DNA of 7,967 nucleotides. Origin: Sedimentisphaerales bacterium. GTDB lineage: Bacteria > Planctomycetota > Phycisphaerae > Sedimentisphaerales > SG8-4. The number at the start of each line of letters is the position of its first letter. Position 1 is the stretch's first letter. The position numbers were made by a program, and so were the translations under genes. This document shows positions 1 through 7,558 of the stretch, piece after piece. The notes beneath the pieces are model-generated. The model was not told the DNA's origin. It searched no databases and saw nothing but the letters and a program-made list of their open reading frames with translations. The DNA lies in contig JAFGCA010000700.1 of the NCBI GenBank assembly GCA_016932895.1, positions 1-7,967 of the forward strand, given 5' to 3'.

Positions 1-233
1 ACCGGGCCTGCGGAATAGGCCTGGGTGAACCGCAGGCCGTTCTGCGCGAGGCGATCGATGTTGGGCGTTTCGTTGAAGTCGCTGCCATAGCAGGCGAAAT
101 CGGCATACCCGAGGTCGTCGACAAGGATAAAGACGATGTTGGGCTGTTCATTCGAGTCCGCAGCGGCCGCGGGGATGGGGAGGGTCGTCATCAGGGAAAG
201 GAACATTGCTGCACAGATCAACCATCGCATCAT
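1..233 (-). CDS. Exported sulfatase, N-terminal fragment (cut by left window edge)
   Basis: The visible 77 residues match the start of a type I (formylglycine-dependent) sulfatase, which hydrolyses sulfate esters, commonly on glycans. Residues 1-25 form a Sec-type signal peptide with a hydrophobic core and an Ala-rich end (IPAAAA), so the enzyme should act in the periplasm or outside the cell. The family hallmark [15 protein letters not shown] follows at 31-45; Asp39-Asp40 are the expected calcium ligands. [11 protein letters not shown] (56-66) and [10 protein letters not shown] (68-77) are also typical. The fragment ends where the C/S-x-P-x-R formylglycine motif is expected, so Cys-type or Ser-type cannot be decided. 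The ATG at 233 has a GGAG box (242-245) 8 nt upstream; an ATG directly after it is an equally possible start. The gene is divergent from the plus-strand oxidoreductase. Family certain, substrate unknown. Confidence 0.92.
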   Translation of the reverse strand, partial: MMRWLICAAMFLSLMTTLPIPAAAADSNEQPNIVFILVDDLGYADFACYGSDFNETPNIDRLAQNGLRFTQAYSAGP

Positions 234-306
234 CGCGTCATCTCCGTCGCTTCGAGGGCCTGGCATGTCGGATTGTCACGTAGGCGGTTGGCTGATCCGC
301 GGACGC

Positions 307-335
307 ATTGTACGCCCCGGCCGCGATCAATGCAA
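307..335 (-). promoter_or_regulatory. Putative sigma70-type promoter for the sulfatase
   Basis: On the minus strand a -35-like TTGCAT (330-335) is followed after exactly 17 nt by a -10-like TACAAT (307-312), which matches the TATAAT consensus at five of six bases. The -35 keeps only the TTG. Transcription would start near base 300, leaving a leader of roughly 65 nt. This is based on sequence alone. Housekeeping sigma factors in planctomycete-like bacteria may use less canonical sites. Confidence 0.4.
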
Positions 336-369
336 GCGGCGGGCCCAAGAGGGTCTATACATGCCGGCA

Positions 370-383
370 GGTATTGGGTATTG
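370..383. repeat. Tandem 7-bp direct repeat (GGTATTG x2)
   Basis: Two perfect adjacent copies of GGTATTG lie in the leader of the plus-strand oxidoreductase, 82 nt before its start codon. Short direct repeats can be binding sites for an activator or repressor, but two 7-mers can also arise by chance. Confidence 0.35.
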
Positions 384-464
384 TGTCTGATGCGATCTTG
401 GCGAGCGAAGGATCCATTCATATCCGGCCGCCATCGCGGCCTGGGCAGAGGAAAGGGCATTCTC

Positions 465-1883
465 ATGGCAACGGAATGGTCGAGAAGGAGCTTTCTTGCT
501 TCGGCCGGCGTGGGGGTACTGGCGGCGGGGACGCTGCCATCGACGCTCCTGGGGCAAACCCAGACGACAGGCAGGAAACGAAGGATCGCGTTGGTGGGCA
601 CGGGGATTCGCGGGACGACGTTCTGGGGCAGGAACCTCGCCCAGCAGTATCCGGATCTGCTGGAATTCGTGGGGTTGTGCGACGTCAATCCCGGCCGATT
701 GGCGTTTGCGAAGGGGTACATCGGGGTGGATTGCCCGACGTTCACGCATTTTGAGGAGATGGTGTCGACGACGCGGCCTGATCTGGTGATCGTGACGACG
801 ATGGATTCGACGCATCACGAGTTCATCATCCAGGCGTTGCAGATGGGCTGCGACGTGCTGACGGAGAAGCCGCTGACGACGGACGAGGACAGGTGCCAGG
901 GGATTCTCGACGCCGAGGCGAAGTCCCGGAACAGGATCATCGTGGGTTTCAACTATCGGTGGAATCCGTACATGACGCGGATCAAGGAGCTGCTCCAGGA
1001 AGGGGCGATCGGGGAGGTGGTGTCGGTCGATTTTCACTGGATGCTCAACACGTATCACGGGGCATCGTATTTTCGCCGGTGGCACGGGCTGCGTCAGTGC
1101 AGCGGGACGCTGCTGGTGCACAAGGCGACGCATCATTTCGACCTGGTGAACTGGTGGCTCGATTCGGAGCCGGAGGAGGTGTTTGCGTACGGCGATTTGG
1201 AGAATTACGGCTCGAACGGCGCGATTCGGGGCCAAAACTGCCGGAAATGCCCGCACAAGGAAGAATGCGAGTACTATTGGGATATCACGCGGGACAAGAT
1301 GAGCATGGATTTGTACGCGAGCAACGAGCAGTATGACGGGTATTATCGCGACAATTGCGTGTTCCGGCACGAGATCAACATTTACGACAAGATGTCGGCG
1401 CAGATCAAGTACGCCAACAACGCGGTGGTGAACTATTCGCTGACGACGTATTCGCCGTACGAGGGGTGGAAGATCGCGTTCAACGGCAGCGAGGGGCGGC
1501 TGGAGGCGTGGTTGGATATTCCGTTCCTGGACGGGCGCGGGCTGGATCAGGAAGCGATGCACGCGATCGAGATGAGCAGCGAGGGCGGGGAGAGGGGGCA
1601 GGTTCAGCCGATCATCGTGCACAGCCTCTGGAACAAGCACTACAAGGCGGTGGGCGTTTCGACGACGGCGGGCGGCCACGGCGGCGGGGACCAGGGGTTG
1701 CAGGATCGGTTGTTCCGGCATCCCGAGGCGGCTGATCCGTTGCATCACACGGCGGGCGTGCGGGACGGTGCGATGTCGATCCTGGTGGGCGTCGCGGCGC
1801 GGAAGAGCATCGAGGCCGGCCGGCCGATCCGGATCGAGGAGTTGACGACGCTGGTTCCGCGGGCGCAACAGATCCACGGGTAA
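465..1883 (+). CDS. Tat-exported Gfo/Idh/MocA-family oxidoreductase with Cys-rich insert
   Basis: A 472-residue predicted NAD(P)-dependent sugar or polyol oxidoreductase of the Gfo/Idh/MocA family, probably periplasmic. A twin-arginine signal (SRRSFLA, residues 6-12, then a hydrophobic stretch to about 30) implies export folded with cofactor bound, as known for Zymomonas glucose-fructose oxidoreductase. The Rossmann loop IALVGTGIRG is at 41-50 and the catalytic-lysine motif EKP at 134-136. KATHHFDLVNWW (220-231) supplies the family's conserved His/Asp region. A Cys-rich insert follows: C259, C262 and C268, then C298. GGHGGGD at 403-409 resembles a motif of the GH109-like branch. The ATG at 465 is preferred because it places the Tat motif at the N-terminus and has AAGG at 453-456, 8 nt upstream. 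It ends 13 bp from the converging minus-strand gene. Substrate unknown; glycosidase-like chemistry, as in GH109, is possible but not shown. Confidence 0.93.
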   Translation: MATEWSRRSFLASAGVGVLAAGTLPSTLLGQTQTTGRKRRIALVGTGIRGTTFWGRNLAQQYPDLLEFVGLCDVNPGRLAFAKGYIGVDCPTFTHFEEMVSTTRPDLVIVTTMDSTHHEFIIQALQMGCDVLTEKPLTTDEDRCQGILDAEAKSRNRIIVGFNYRWNPYMTRIKELLQEGAIGEVVSVDFHWMLNTYHGASYFRRWHGLRQCSGTLLVHKATHHFDLVNWWLDSEPEEVFAYGDLENYGSNGAIRGQNCRKCPHKEECEYYWDITRDKMSMDLYASNEQYDGYYRDNCVFRHEINIYDKMSAQIKYANNAVVNYSLTTYSPYEGWKIAFNGSEGRLEAWLDIPFLDGRGLDQEAMHAIEMSSEGGERGQVQPIIVHSLWNKHYKAVGVSTTAGGHGGGDQGLQDRLFRHPEAADPLHHTAGVRDGAMSILVGVAARKSIEAGRPIRIEELTTLVPRAQQIHG

Positions 1884-1896
1884 CGCCAAGGGGGGG

Positions 1897-2943
1897 TCAG
1901 TCCGCTGCCTTGGCGGATGGGTTGGTGCTGTCGGGCCGGCGGTCTTGGGGGGAGGGTTTCTTTGTGGCGGCGTTGAGGACTTCTTCGAGGGCGACGGGGG
2001 CGCCGCCGCGGTGTTTGGAGAGGTCGGCGGCGGTCATGAAGGCGAAGATTTCGAGGGTTTCGCGGTGGGAGACGGGGGGCTTGCCGGTGCGGAAGAAGTC
2101 GGCGAGTTCGCGGCCGATGCCTTCGTAGTATCCGCCGATGGGGCCTGTGTGTTCGATGGCGTTGGAGCCGTAGACGACGGCGCCGAAGGAGGCCTTGCCG
2201 TGGCGGATGCCGCGGTAGGTTCCGATGCGGCCGTCGGACCAGGTGGCGACGACGAGGTCGTAGTCGTCGGTGTGGGTGCGGGCGACGGATTGGCAGCCGG
2301 GGCCCATGAGGGTGAAGAGGACTTCGGCGCCGTGGACGCCGTACCAGTAGAGGTCGGGGTGGTGCTCTTCGATGGCGCAGGGGCCGTAGGTGGAGCATCC
2401 GAGGACGTCGCCGAGGTCCTCGTTGCTGCGGAGCGATTGCACGGCGGGGGCGAAGCGCAGGGCGGAGGCGGACCAGCAGGGGACGTTGCCTTCTTCGGCG
2501 AGGCGGAGGATTTCGACGGCGTCTTCGAGGCCTGCGGCGAGGGGTTTGTCGATGAAGACGGGCTTTCGGGCGGCGAAGACGGCTTTGGCCTGTTCAAGGT
2601 GGCAGCGGCCGTCGACGCTTTCGAGCAGTACACCGTCGACGCGTTGGCAGAGGGTTTCGATGGAGGAGACGATTTCGACGCGGAATTCGTCGTGCAGCCT
2701 GGCGGTGAAGCCCTCGATACGGTCGGCGGAGAGGGGGATATCGGGCGAGCCGCCGGGGAAGGCGGCGACGATGCGGCAGCCGGTGTTGTTTTCGGGATCG
2801 TTGAGGTATTGCGTGAAGCGGATGACATGGGAGGTGTCGCAGCCGACGATGCCGAGGCGGATCGGGTCTTCCTGGGCGGCGAGAGAGGGGCAGAGCAACG
2901 TGAGCAGGACGAGGGCACACAGGAGTTTCAGGGTTGTGGACAT
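1897..2943 (-). CDS. Sec-exported Gfo/Idh/MocA-like protein, DTSH subgroup
   Basis: A 348-residue protein with an N-terminal Sec-type signal (hydrophobic 5-22, cleavage near SLAA at 20-23); it has no twin arginines, unlike its neighbours. The mature part begins with a Rossmann-like strand, RLGIVGCDTSHV (29-40), in which the usual GxGxxG loop is replaced by GxxGxDTSH. IDKP at 131-134 is the counterpart of EKP, keeping Lys133. VHGAEVLF (203-210) provides a candidate active-site His204. The C-terminal tail (about 326-348) is polar and probably disordered. It is shorter than its neighbours and lacks their C-terminal extension. The start at 2943 has a strong AAGGAGA (2948-2954). It is the last gene of the minus-strand train, 33 bp after the preceding oxidoreductase. 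The fold is fairly sure; whether it binds NAD(P) or catalyses a redox reaction is open. Confidence 0.88.
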   Translation of the reverse strand: MSTTLKLLCALVLLTLLCPSLAAQEDPIRLGIVGCDTSHVIRFTQYLNDPENNTGCRIVAAFPGGSPDIPLSADRIEGFTARLHDEFRVEIVSSIETLCQRVDGVLLESVDGRCHLEQAKAVFAARKPVFIDKPLAAGLEDAVEILRLAEEGNVPCWSASALRFAPAVQSLRSNEDLGDVLGCSTYGPCAIEEHHPDLYWYGVHGAEVLFTLMGPGCQSVARTHTDDYDLVVATWSDGRIGTYRGIRHGKASFGAVVYGSNAIEHTGPIGGYYEGIGRELADFFRTGKPPVSHRETLEIFAFMTAADLSKHRGGAPVALEEVLNAATKKPSPQDRRPDSTNPSAKAAD

Positions 2944-2976
2944 GGTATCTCCTTCTGAGCTGACCGGCCGGCGGGA

Positions 2977-4362
2977 TCAGATTTTGACGTAGCTTGTGCC
3001 GTAGGGATAGCGTTGGGTGCGTTCGAGGCGGTGGTTGGCTTCGTCGTTGTCGAGGAATCGTTCGCGTTCGGGGTCCCAGTAGAGCTTTCCGGAGAGTTTC
3101 ATGGCGATGTGGTGGAGGAGGCAGGCGCTGCAGGAGCGGTGTGCGACTTCGACGGGGGCGATGGTGAGCTCGCGGCTGCGGATGCATTCGAGCCAGTTGA
3201 GGTGGTGGTCTTCGCTGCGGTAGAGGTGGATTTCGTTGGGGCCGATTTTGGATTCGAGGATTTTGGGGTCGCCGGCGGAGAGGGCCTGTTCGGGCAGTGC
3301 GGGGTTGGGATCGCTGGGGGTGACTTTGGCTTTGCCGCGGGCGACCTGGATCCAGCCGTCGGAGCCTACGAATCGTACGCCGTAAGGGAGGCTGGAACTG
3401 ATTTCCATGGTGACGCCGTTGGCGTAGCGGGCGTGGCAGGTGAATTCGCCATGCACGGTCCAGAGGCCGCGCTCGGGGAATTGGGCGTCGGCCTCGATTT
3501 CGATGGGGCCGGCGTGTTCGGTATCCATGCCCCAGTGCGCGATGTCGAGGTAGTGGGCGCCCCAGCCGGTGATCATGCCGGCGCCGAACTGTTCGACGCG
3601 TAGCCAGCCGGGACGGCTGTTGACGTTGGACTGGGAGTGAACGCGGTTTTCGGTGTAGAAGGTTTCCGGGGTGGAGCCGAGCCAGGCGTCGTAGTCGAGG
3701 TTTTCGGGGACGGGCATTTCGGGCCAGAATTCGCCGGCGGGGTCACCGGGGAGTCCGACGAGGACTTTCTTGAGCTCACCGATGCGGCCGTTGCGTACAA
3801 GCTCGCAGGTGAGGAGGAACTGGTGCTCCTGGCCGACGGAGCGGAGCTGGCTTCCGATCTGGAAGACGCGTCCTGTGCGGTGTACGACGTCGCTGAGGAG
3901 TCGGCCTTCGGCGATGGTGAGGGTGGCGGGTTTCTGGAGGTAGATGTCCTTTCCGGCGAGTGCGGCTTCGATGGCCGGCTGCGCGTGCCAGTGGTCGGGG
4001 GTGGAGATGATGACGGCGTCGATGGTTTTGTCGGCGAGGAGCTCGCGGTAGTCCTGGTAGACCTTGACGTCGACGTAGCCGGGGTTTCCGGTTTTTTCGG
4101 CGTAGTAGTCTTCGATGAGTTTCTTGCCGTCGCGGGCGCGTTGGATGTCGAAGTCGGCGACGGCGACGAATCGTACGGTGTCGTATTTGATGGTTTCGGG
4201 GATGTCGTGTGTTCGTGCGATGCGGCCGCAGCCGATCTGGGCGATGTTGATTTTATTGTTGGGGGAATGTTGGCCGAAGAGGCGGGACGTGATGACACCG
4301 GGGAAGGCGGCCAGGCCGGCGGTGGCGAGGGCGGAGTGTTTGAGGAAGTCTCTTCTGCGCAT
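2977..4362 (-). CDS. Tat-exported Gfo/Idh/MocA-family oxidoreductase, QKP type
   Basis: A 461-residue predicted periplasmic NAD(P)-dependent oxidoreductase acting on a sugar-like substrate. The Tat signal MRRRDFLKHSA is at 1-11 with a hydrophobic stretch to about 25. The Rossmann motif AQIGCGRIAR (41-50) is canonical. STPDHWHAQPA (120-130) closes the nucleotide domain, and QKP (143-145) holds the catalytic Lys144, with Gln in place of the commoner Glu. GWGAHYLDIAHWG (266-278) gives the conserved His270/Asp273 pair. The end (LYWDPERERFLDNDEAN, 427-443, then a Tyr/Pro-rich tail) matches the bacterial-type C-terminal domain common in planctomycete members. The start has AGGAGA at 4368-4373, about 6 nt upstream. 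It lies 62 bp after the upstream oxidoreductase and 33 bp before the downstream one, so co-transcription is likely. Substrate unknown. Confidence 0.94.
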   Translation of the reverse strand: MRRRDFLKHSALATAGLAAFPGVITSRLFGQHSPNNKINIAQIGCGRIARTHDIPETIKYDTVRFVAVADFDIQRARDGKKLIEDYYAEKTGNPGYVDVKVYQDYRELLADKTIDAVIISTPDHWHAQPAIEAALAGKDIYLQKPATLTIAEGRLLSDVVHRTGRVFQIGSQLRSVGQEHQFLLTCELVRNGRIGELKKVLVGLPGDPAGEFWPEMPVPENLDYDAWLGSTPETFYTENRVHSQSNVNSRPGWLRVEQFGAGMITGWGAHYLDIAHWGMDTEHAGPIEIEADAQFPERGLWTVHGEFTCHARYANGVTMEISSSLPYGVRFVGSDGWIQVARGKAKVTPSDPNPALPEQALSAGDPKILESKIGPNEIHLYRSEDHHLNWLECIRSRELTIAPVEVAHRSCSACLLHHIAMKLSGKLYWDPERERFLDNDEANHRLERTQRYPYGTSYVKI

Positions 4363-4424
4363 GACTGTCTCCTGGTAGTTCCGGTTCGTTTTTTTTGCTT
4401 GGCTGTGTGGTCGTGGCAGGGGGG

Positions 4425-5774
4425 CTAGATCTTGATCTCCCAGCCGGGTTCGTAGCTTCGGGTCCAGAACCGCATGGCGTCGTCGTCGTCGAGGATGTGT
4501 CCGTTTTGCGGATCACACCGGAGCGAGCGGCCGGTGCGGGCGGCGATGTTTGCGAGGTGGCCGAGGAGGACGGTCTTGTTGGCGTCTTCGATGGGGGAGT
4601 TGAGGGGGGCGCGGCCGAGGATGGCGTCGATGAAGTTTTCGGCGTGGGTGTCCTGGAGGCCGGGATCGACGGTGTCGCCCTGTTTGATTTCTCCGTCGGA
4701 GCCGACTTCCTTGATGAGAGCACCTTTGAGGTCGTAGACCTTGTAGGTATCGCTGAGGTAGACGACGGAACCTTCAGTTCCGTGGAGCCGCATGCCGACC
4801 CAGGAGCCTTCGGGGCAGTATCGGTTGCAGCTGAGGCCCTGCCAGGCAATGGCCTTGCCGGAGTCGAATTCGCAGGTGAGCTGCTGGGTGTCGAAGGCCT
4901 GCCAGTCGTCCTGGCCTGTGTAGTGCCAGCGGCCGGCGATGCTGGCGACGCGGGAGGGGTAGTCGACTTTCATCGCCCAGCGTGCGACGTCGAGGAGGTG
5001 TGTGCCGTTGTTGAGAGCTTCGCCGGTGCCCCAGTTCCAGAACCAGTGCCAGTTGTAGGGGTGGATGTTGGAGCGGTAGGGCATGCGGGGGGCGGGGCCC
5101 TGCCAGAGGTCCCAGTCGAGGGAGTCGGGGACGTCGACGACCTGGCCGAAACCGATGGGCTCGCGGGCGGCGGCGTACCAGGTCCAGGCGTAATAGGGTT
5201 CGCCGATGATGCGGTCCTGGTGGACTTCGCGGATCATTTTTTGGGTGACCGCGGTGGAGCGTCGCTGGGCGCCCATCTGGACGAGCTTGCCGTATTTCTT
5301 TTGGGCGGCAACGAGGTATTCGCCTTCGGCGGGGTTGTGGCTGCAGGGTTTCTCGACGTAGACGTGCTTGCCGGCGTGGAGGGCGTGGATGCTCATGGGG
5401 GCGTGCCAGTGGTCTGGGGTGGCGATGATGAGGGCGTCGAGGTCGGGGTCGGCGAGGGCCTGGCGGTAGTCGCGGAGCGTTTGGGGGCGGGTGGTCTGCT
5501 CGGCGACGGCGGTCTGGGCGGCTTTTTCGAGGTAGCGTTGGTCGACATCGATGACGTATTTGACGACGCAGCGGTCGAGGCGGGCGAATTGCCGGATCAG
5601 CTTCTCGCCGCGGGAACGGACGCCGGCGACGGCGACGACAACCTTGTCGTTGGGGGCGGCGTGGGCGATGCGGCTGAGGATGTTGACGGAGAGGCCCAGT
5701 CCTGCGGCGGCGAAGGCGGAATTTTTCAGGAATCCTCGACGGTTCATTTCAGTGTGTTGCATGGCAGTGTCCAT
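4425..5774 (-). CDS. Tat-exported Gfo/Idh/MocA-family oxidoreductase, EKP type
   Basis: A 449-residue predicted periplasmic oxidoreductase related to the next gene in the train. The Tat signal NRRGFLKNSAF is at 11-21, followed by a hydrophobic stretch ending near AHAA (37-40). The nucleotide-binding loop is AGVRSRG (50-56), looser than GxGxxG. ATPDHWHAP (118-126) and VEKPCSHN (140-147, Lys142) are standard. An aromatic-rich segment, NWHWFWNWGTGE (241-252), and NNGTHLLD (255-262, His259/Asp262) form the presumed sugar-binding and catalytic region. The tail has a WDPE-like block and ends in a Tyr/Trp-rich stretch like its neighbour. The start is uncertain: ATGs at 5774, 5762 and 5747 are all in frame. 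None has a good Shine-Dalgarno site; 5774 has only an A/G-rich stretch touching it, while 5747 would put the Tat motif at the extreme N-terminus. It follows the symporter by 43 bp. Confidence 0.93.
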   Translation of the reverse strand: MDTAMQHTEMNRRGFLKNSAFAAAGLGLSVNILSRIAHAAPNDKVVVAVAGVRSRGEKLIRQFARLDRCVVKYVIDVDQRYLEKAAQTAVAEQTTRPQTLRDYRQALADPDLDALIIATPDHWHAPMSIHALHAGKHVYVEKPCSHNPAEGEYLVAAQKKYGKLVQMGAQRRSTAVTQKMIREVHQDRIIGEPYYAWTWYAAAREPIGFGQVVDVPDSLDWDLWQGPAPRMPYRSNIHPYNWHWFWNWGTGEALNNGTHLLDVARWAMKVDYPSRVASIAGRWHYTGQDDWQAFDTQQLTCEFDSGKAIAWQGLSCNRYCPEGSWVGMRLHGTEGSVVYLSDTYKVYDLKGALIKEVGSDGEIKQGDTVDPGLQDTHAENFIDAILGRAPLNSPIEDANKTVLLGHLANIAARTGRSLRCDPQNGHILDDDDAMRFWTRSYEPGWEIKI

Positions 5775-5817
5775 TCTTTCTTGCCGGAGGCGCGGCGACG
5801 GCGGTCAATCGTTCGAG

Positions 5818-7539
5818 TCATAATCTCATAATGAAGAACACGGCGGCGATGAGGAGTCCGACGATGGCGCCGGCGGCGAGGAAGCCGACGATTCCGACGA
5901 AGGTGGGTTTGGGGATTTCGAAGTCGGGGTGTTTGACGAGGCTGTTTCGCGGCGCGGGCGTGACGCCTGCGGGCAGGGTGAAGGGCTCGAGTTCCTCCTC
6001 GCCGGGCATGACGGGGGTGCGGAGGCAGGCGAAGATGCGGTCGAGTCTTTCCTTCGGGGTGCGTTTGGTGCACAGACTGACGAGGACCAGGCTGACAAAA
6101 CCGGTGGAGAGGTACAGGATCATCTGCCATGGCAGGTGCAACTTCCCTTGCCAGAGCATGAAGGCGGGCAGGCGGCAGGCAAGCCGTGATGTGTTGAAAT
6201 TCCATAGAACGGTATCGAGGAAGGCGATTCTGCTGGTGAGGAGGAACACGGCGAAGCTGACGAGGGTGCCGGTCCAGGCGCCGGCGGAGGTTGCCCTTCG
6301 CCAGAACAGGCCGACCCACCAGGCGATGCCCATCATGGCGGCGACTTTCCAGAACAGTTCGAGGCCATGCACGACGCTTTCGAGTGCAAAGGCGACGAGA
6401 AGGCCGCTGAGGACAATCAGGACGGAGGAGATGCGTCCTACGAGGACGTAGTGGCTTTCGCTTTTGTTGGCGGCGCATACTTTTCGGTAGATATTGTTCG
6501 TGAAGAGGCCGGAGGCGGCGACCATGAACGAATCGCAGGAACTCATGACGGCGGCGAGCATGGAAGCGATGAACAATCCGACGAGGCCGGGCATGAGGCC
6601 GGTCAGGATGTCGCGCGCCATGATGCCGTAGGCGGCGTCGGGGTTATCGAGTTTTTTTGCGCCGGTGTAGATTGCGATTGCGCAGAGTGCCGTCAGCATC
6701 CAGGCGACGGTGCAGATTCGTTTGAGGAACATGCCGAAGGTCACGCCGACACGGCCTTCCATTTCGGTCTTTCCGGCGGCGCAGTTTGCCATGGAATGCG
6801 GCTGGGTGACCCATCCGATCAGGCTATTGAAGGCCACGACGATGATGAAAAAGAGTGTGATTTCGCCGGGGGCTACGATTTTGAGCATGGCGGGGTCGCT
6901 GATGGCGTCGCGCAGGCCGCTCATGCCGCCGACGATATCCATGGCATAGGGCAGGATCAGGAAGGACAGGACGATGGTGAGAAGGCCTTGGATGAAATTG
7001 GTCACAATGGCGGCGCTCATGCCGCCGGCGACGCCGTAGATGACGAACATGACGGTCATGGCGACAATGGCGACGTTGGCGGGGATTTTTTCGTTCGAGA
7101 CAGCGGCGACCATTTCGCCGGCGCCTTTGAGCATTACGCCGGTAGTGACCATCAGTTGCAGCATGCCGATGATGGCGTAGAGTATGGCGGTTCTTTGGCC
7201 GTAACGGATTTCGAAGTAATCGCCGGTGGTGACGGCTCGCATACGCCGGAAGAAAGGACTGATGAGCCAATAGAATGGGGTGACGAAAAGCCAGACCCAC
7301 TGGTACCAGATTCCGGAGGCGCCGACCTGGTAGGTTTTTGCGGCGACGGAGACGGCCTGGTCGGAGTGGGTGCCGGCGCCGAAGGTGAAGAACATCATCA
7401 TCCATTTTCCGAACTTGCGGTCTCCGATGAAGTAGCTGGCGGAATGAGTGACTTTCTTTATGGTCCAGACCCCGACGACGGTGATGCCCACGAGGTATGC
7501 GACGATGACAAGCCAATCGATCATCCTTAAGCCAAGCAT
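5818..7539 (-). CDS. Sodium:solute symporter (SSS family), probably sugar uptake
   Basis: A 573-residue inner-membrane transporter that would use the Na+ gradient to import a small solute. By eye there are about 14 hydrophobic segments, from residues 8-26 to 546-571, which fits the LeuT-like fold of vSGLT. Family marks include YFIGDRKFGKW (36-46), FGAGTHSDQ (53-61) in the second segment, and AVMSSCDSF (330-338) in the ninth. There A330/S333/S334 correspond to the A-x-x-S-S Na2-site residues of vSGLT. A hydrophilic stretch at about 490-545 precedes the last membrane segment. Start: the ATG at 7539 has GGAG (7550-7553) 10 nt upstream. An in-frame ATG at 7524 (MIDWL, common in the family) has AAGG touching it, so it is a weaker alternative. 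It sits between the NagB-like gene and the oxidoreductases, suggesting it imports what they produce. The substrate is inferred to be a sugar and cannot be read from sequence. Confidence 0.94.
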   Translation of the reverse strand: MLGLRMIDWLVIVAYLVGITVVGVWTIKKVTHSASYFIGDRKFGKWMMMFFTFGAGTHSDQAVSVAAKTYQVGASGIWYQWVWLFVTPFYWLISPFFRRMRAVTTGDYFEIRYGQRTAILYAIIGMLQLMVTTGVMLKGAGEMVAAVSNEKIPANVAIVAMTVMFVIYGVAGGMSAAIVTNFIQGLLTIVLSFLILPYAMDIVGGMSGLRDAISDPAMLKIVAPGEITLFFIIVVAFNSLIGWVTQPHSMANCAAGKTEMEGRVGVTFGMFLKRICTVAWMLTALCAIAIYTGAKKLDNPDAAYGIMARDILTGLMPGLVGLFIASMLAAVMSSCDSFMVAASGLFTNNIYRKVCAANKSESHYVLVGRISSVLIVLSGLLVAFALESVVHGLELFWKVAAMMGIAWWVGLFWRRATSAGAWTGTLVSFAVFLLTSRIAFLDTVLWNFNTSRLACRLPAFMLWQGKLHLPWQMILYLSTGFVSLVLVSLCTKRTPKERLDRIFACLRTPVMPGEEELEPFTLPAGVTPAPRNSLVKHPDFEIPKPTFVGIVGFLAAGAIVGLLIAAVFFIMRL

Positions 7540-7558
7540 CAGGCGATTACTCCGTTTT

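Larger units (their letters stand above)
234..464. promoter_or_regulatory. Divergent intergenic region between the sulfatase and the plus-strand oxidoreductase
   Basis: These 231 bases separate two genes reading away from each other, so they should hold both promoters. The minus side has a reasonable sigma70-like promoter, listed separately. On the plus side I found no -35/-10 pair good enough to call. A perfect tandem 7-mer (GGTATTG twice, 370-383) lies in the plus-gene leader. An ATG at 273 is in frame with the plus gene, but it would add a 64-residue Arg/Pro-rich extension in front of the Tat signal, so I treat that stretch as non-coding. Confidence 0.6.

Noticed and set aside
273..464. 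Upstream extension of the plus-strand oxidoreductase to an ATG at 273
   Set aside because: It would put 64 Arg/Pro-rich residues in front of the Tat signal and cover the divergent promoter region. The ATG at 465 has a ribosome-binding site and correct signal placement.
327..1889. Long open frame (520 codons) on the minus strand opposite the plus-strand oxidoreductase
   Set aside because: Its translation is Arg/His/Pro/Leu-rich low complexity with no motif. It is the antisense shadow of a gene with clear Tat, Rossmann and EKP motifs.
1884..1896. Bidirectional terminator between the convergent genes
   Set aside because: Only 13 bases separate the two stop codons and they hold no hairpin; any terminator would have to lie inside the coding sequences, where I saw none.
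1945..2958. Plus-strand open frame of 337 codons opposite the DTSH-type gene
   Set aside because: The Gly/Asp/Glu/Val-dominated translation is the typical shadow of GC-rich codon bias; the minus-strand gene has a signal peptide, a strong ribosome-binding site and family motifs.
4391..4398. Run of eight T on the plus strand in the gap between the two Tat oxidoreductases, possibly a terminator
   Set aside because: No stable GC-rich hairpin precedes it, no plus-strand gene ends there, and on the transcribed minus strand it is a run of A.
4395..5831. Plus-strand open frame of 478 codons opposite the EKP-type oxidoreductase
   Set aside because: Low-complexity Val/Gly/Asp/Ala translation with no recognisable domain; it overlaps a well-supported minus-strand gene completely.
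6367..7530. Plus-strand open frame of 387 codons opposite the symporter
   Set aside because: Asp/Gly/His/Glu-rich, with no domain; it is the complement of hydrophobic codons in the transporter gene.
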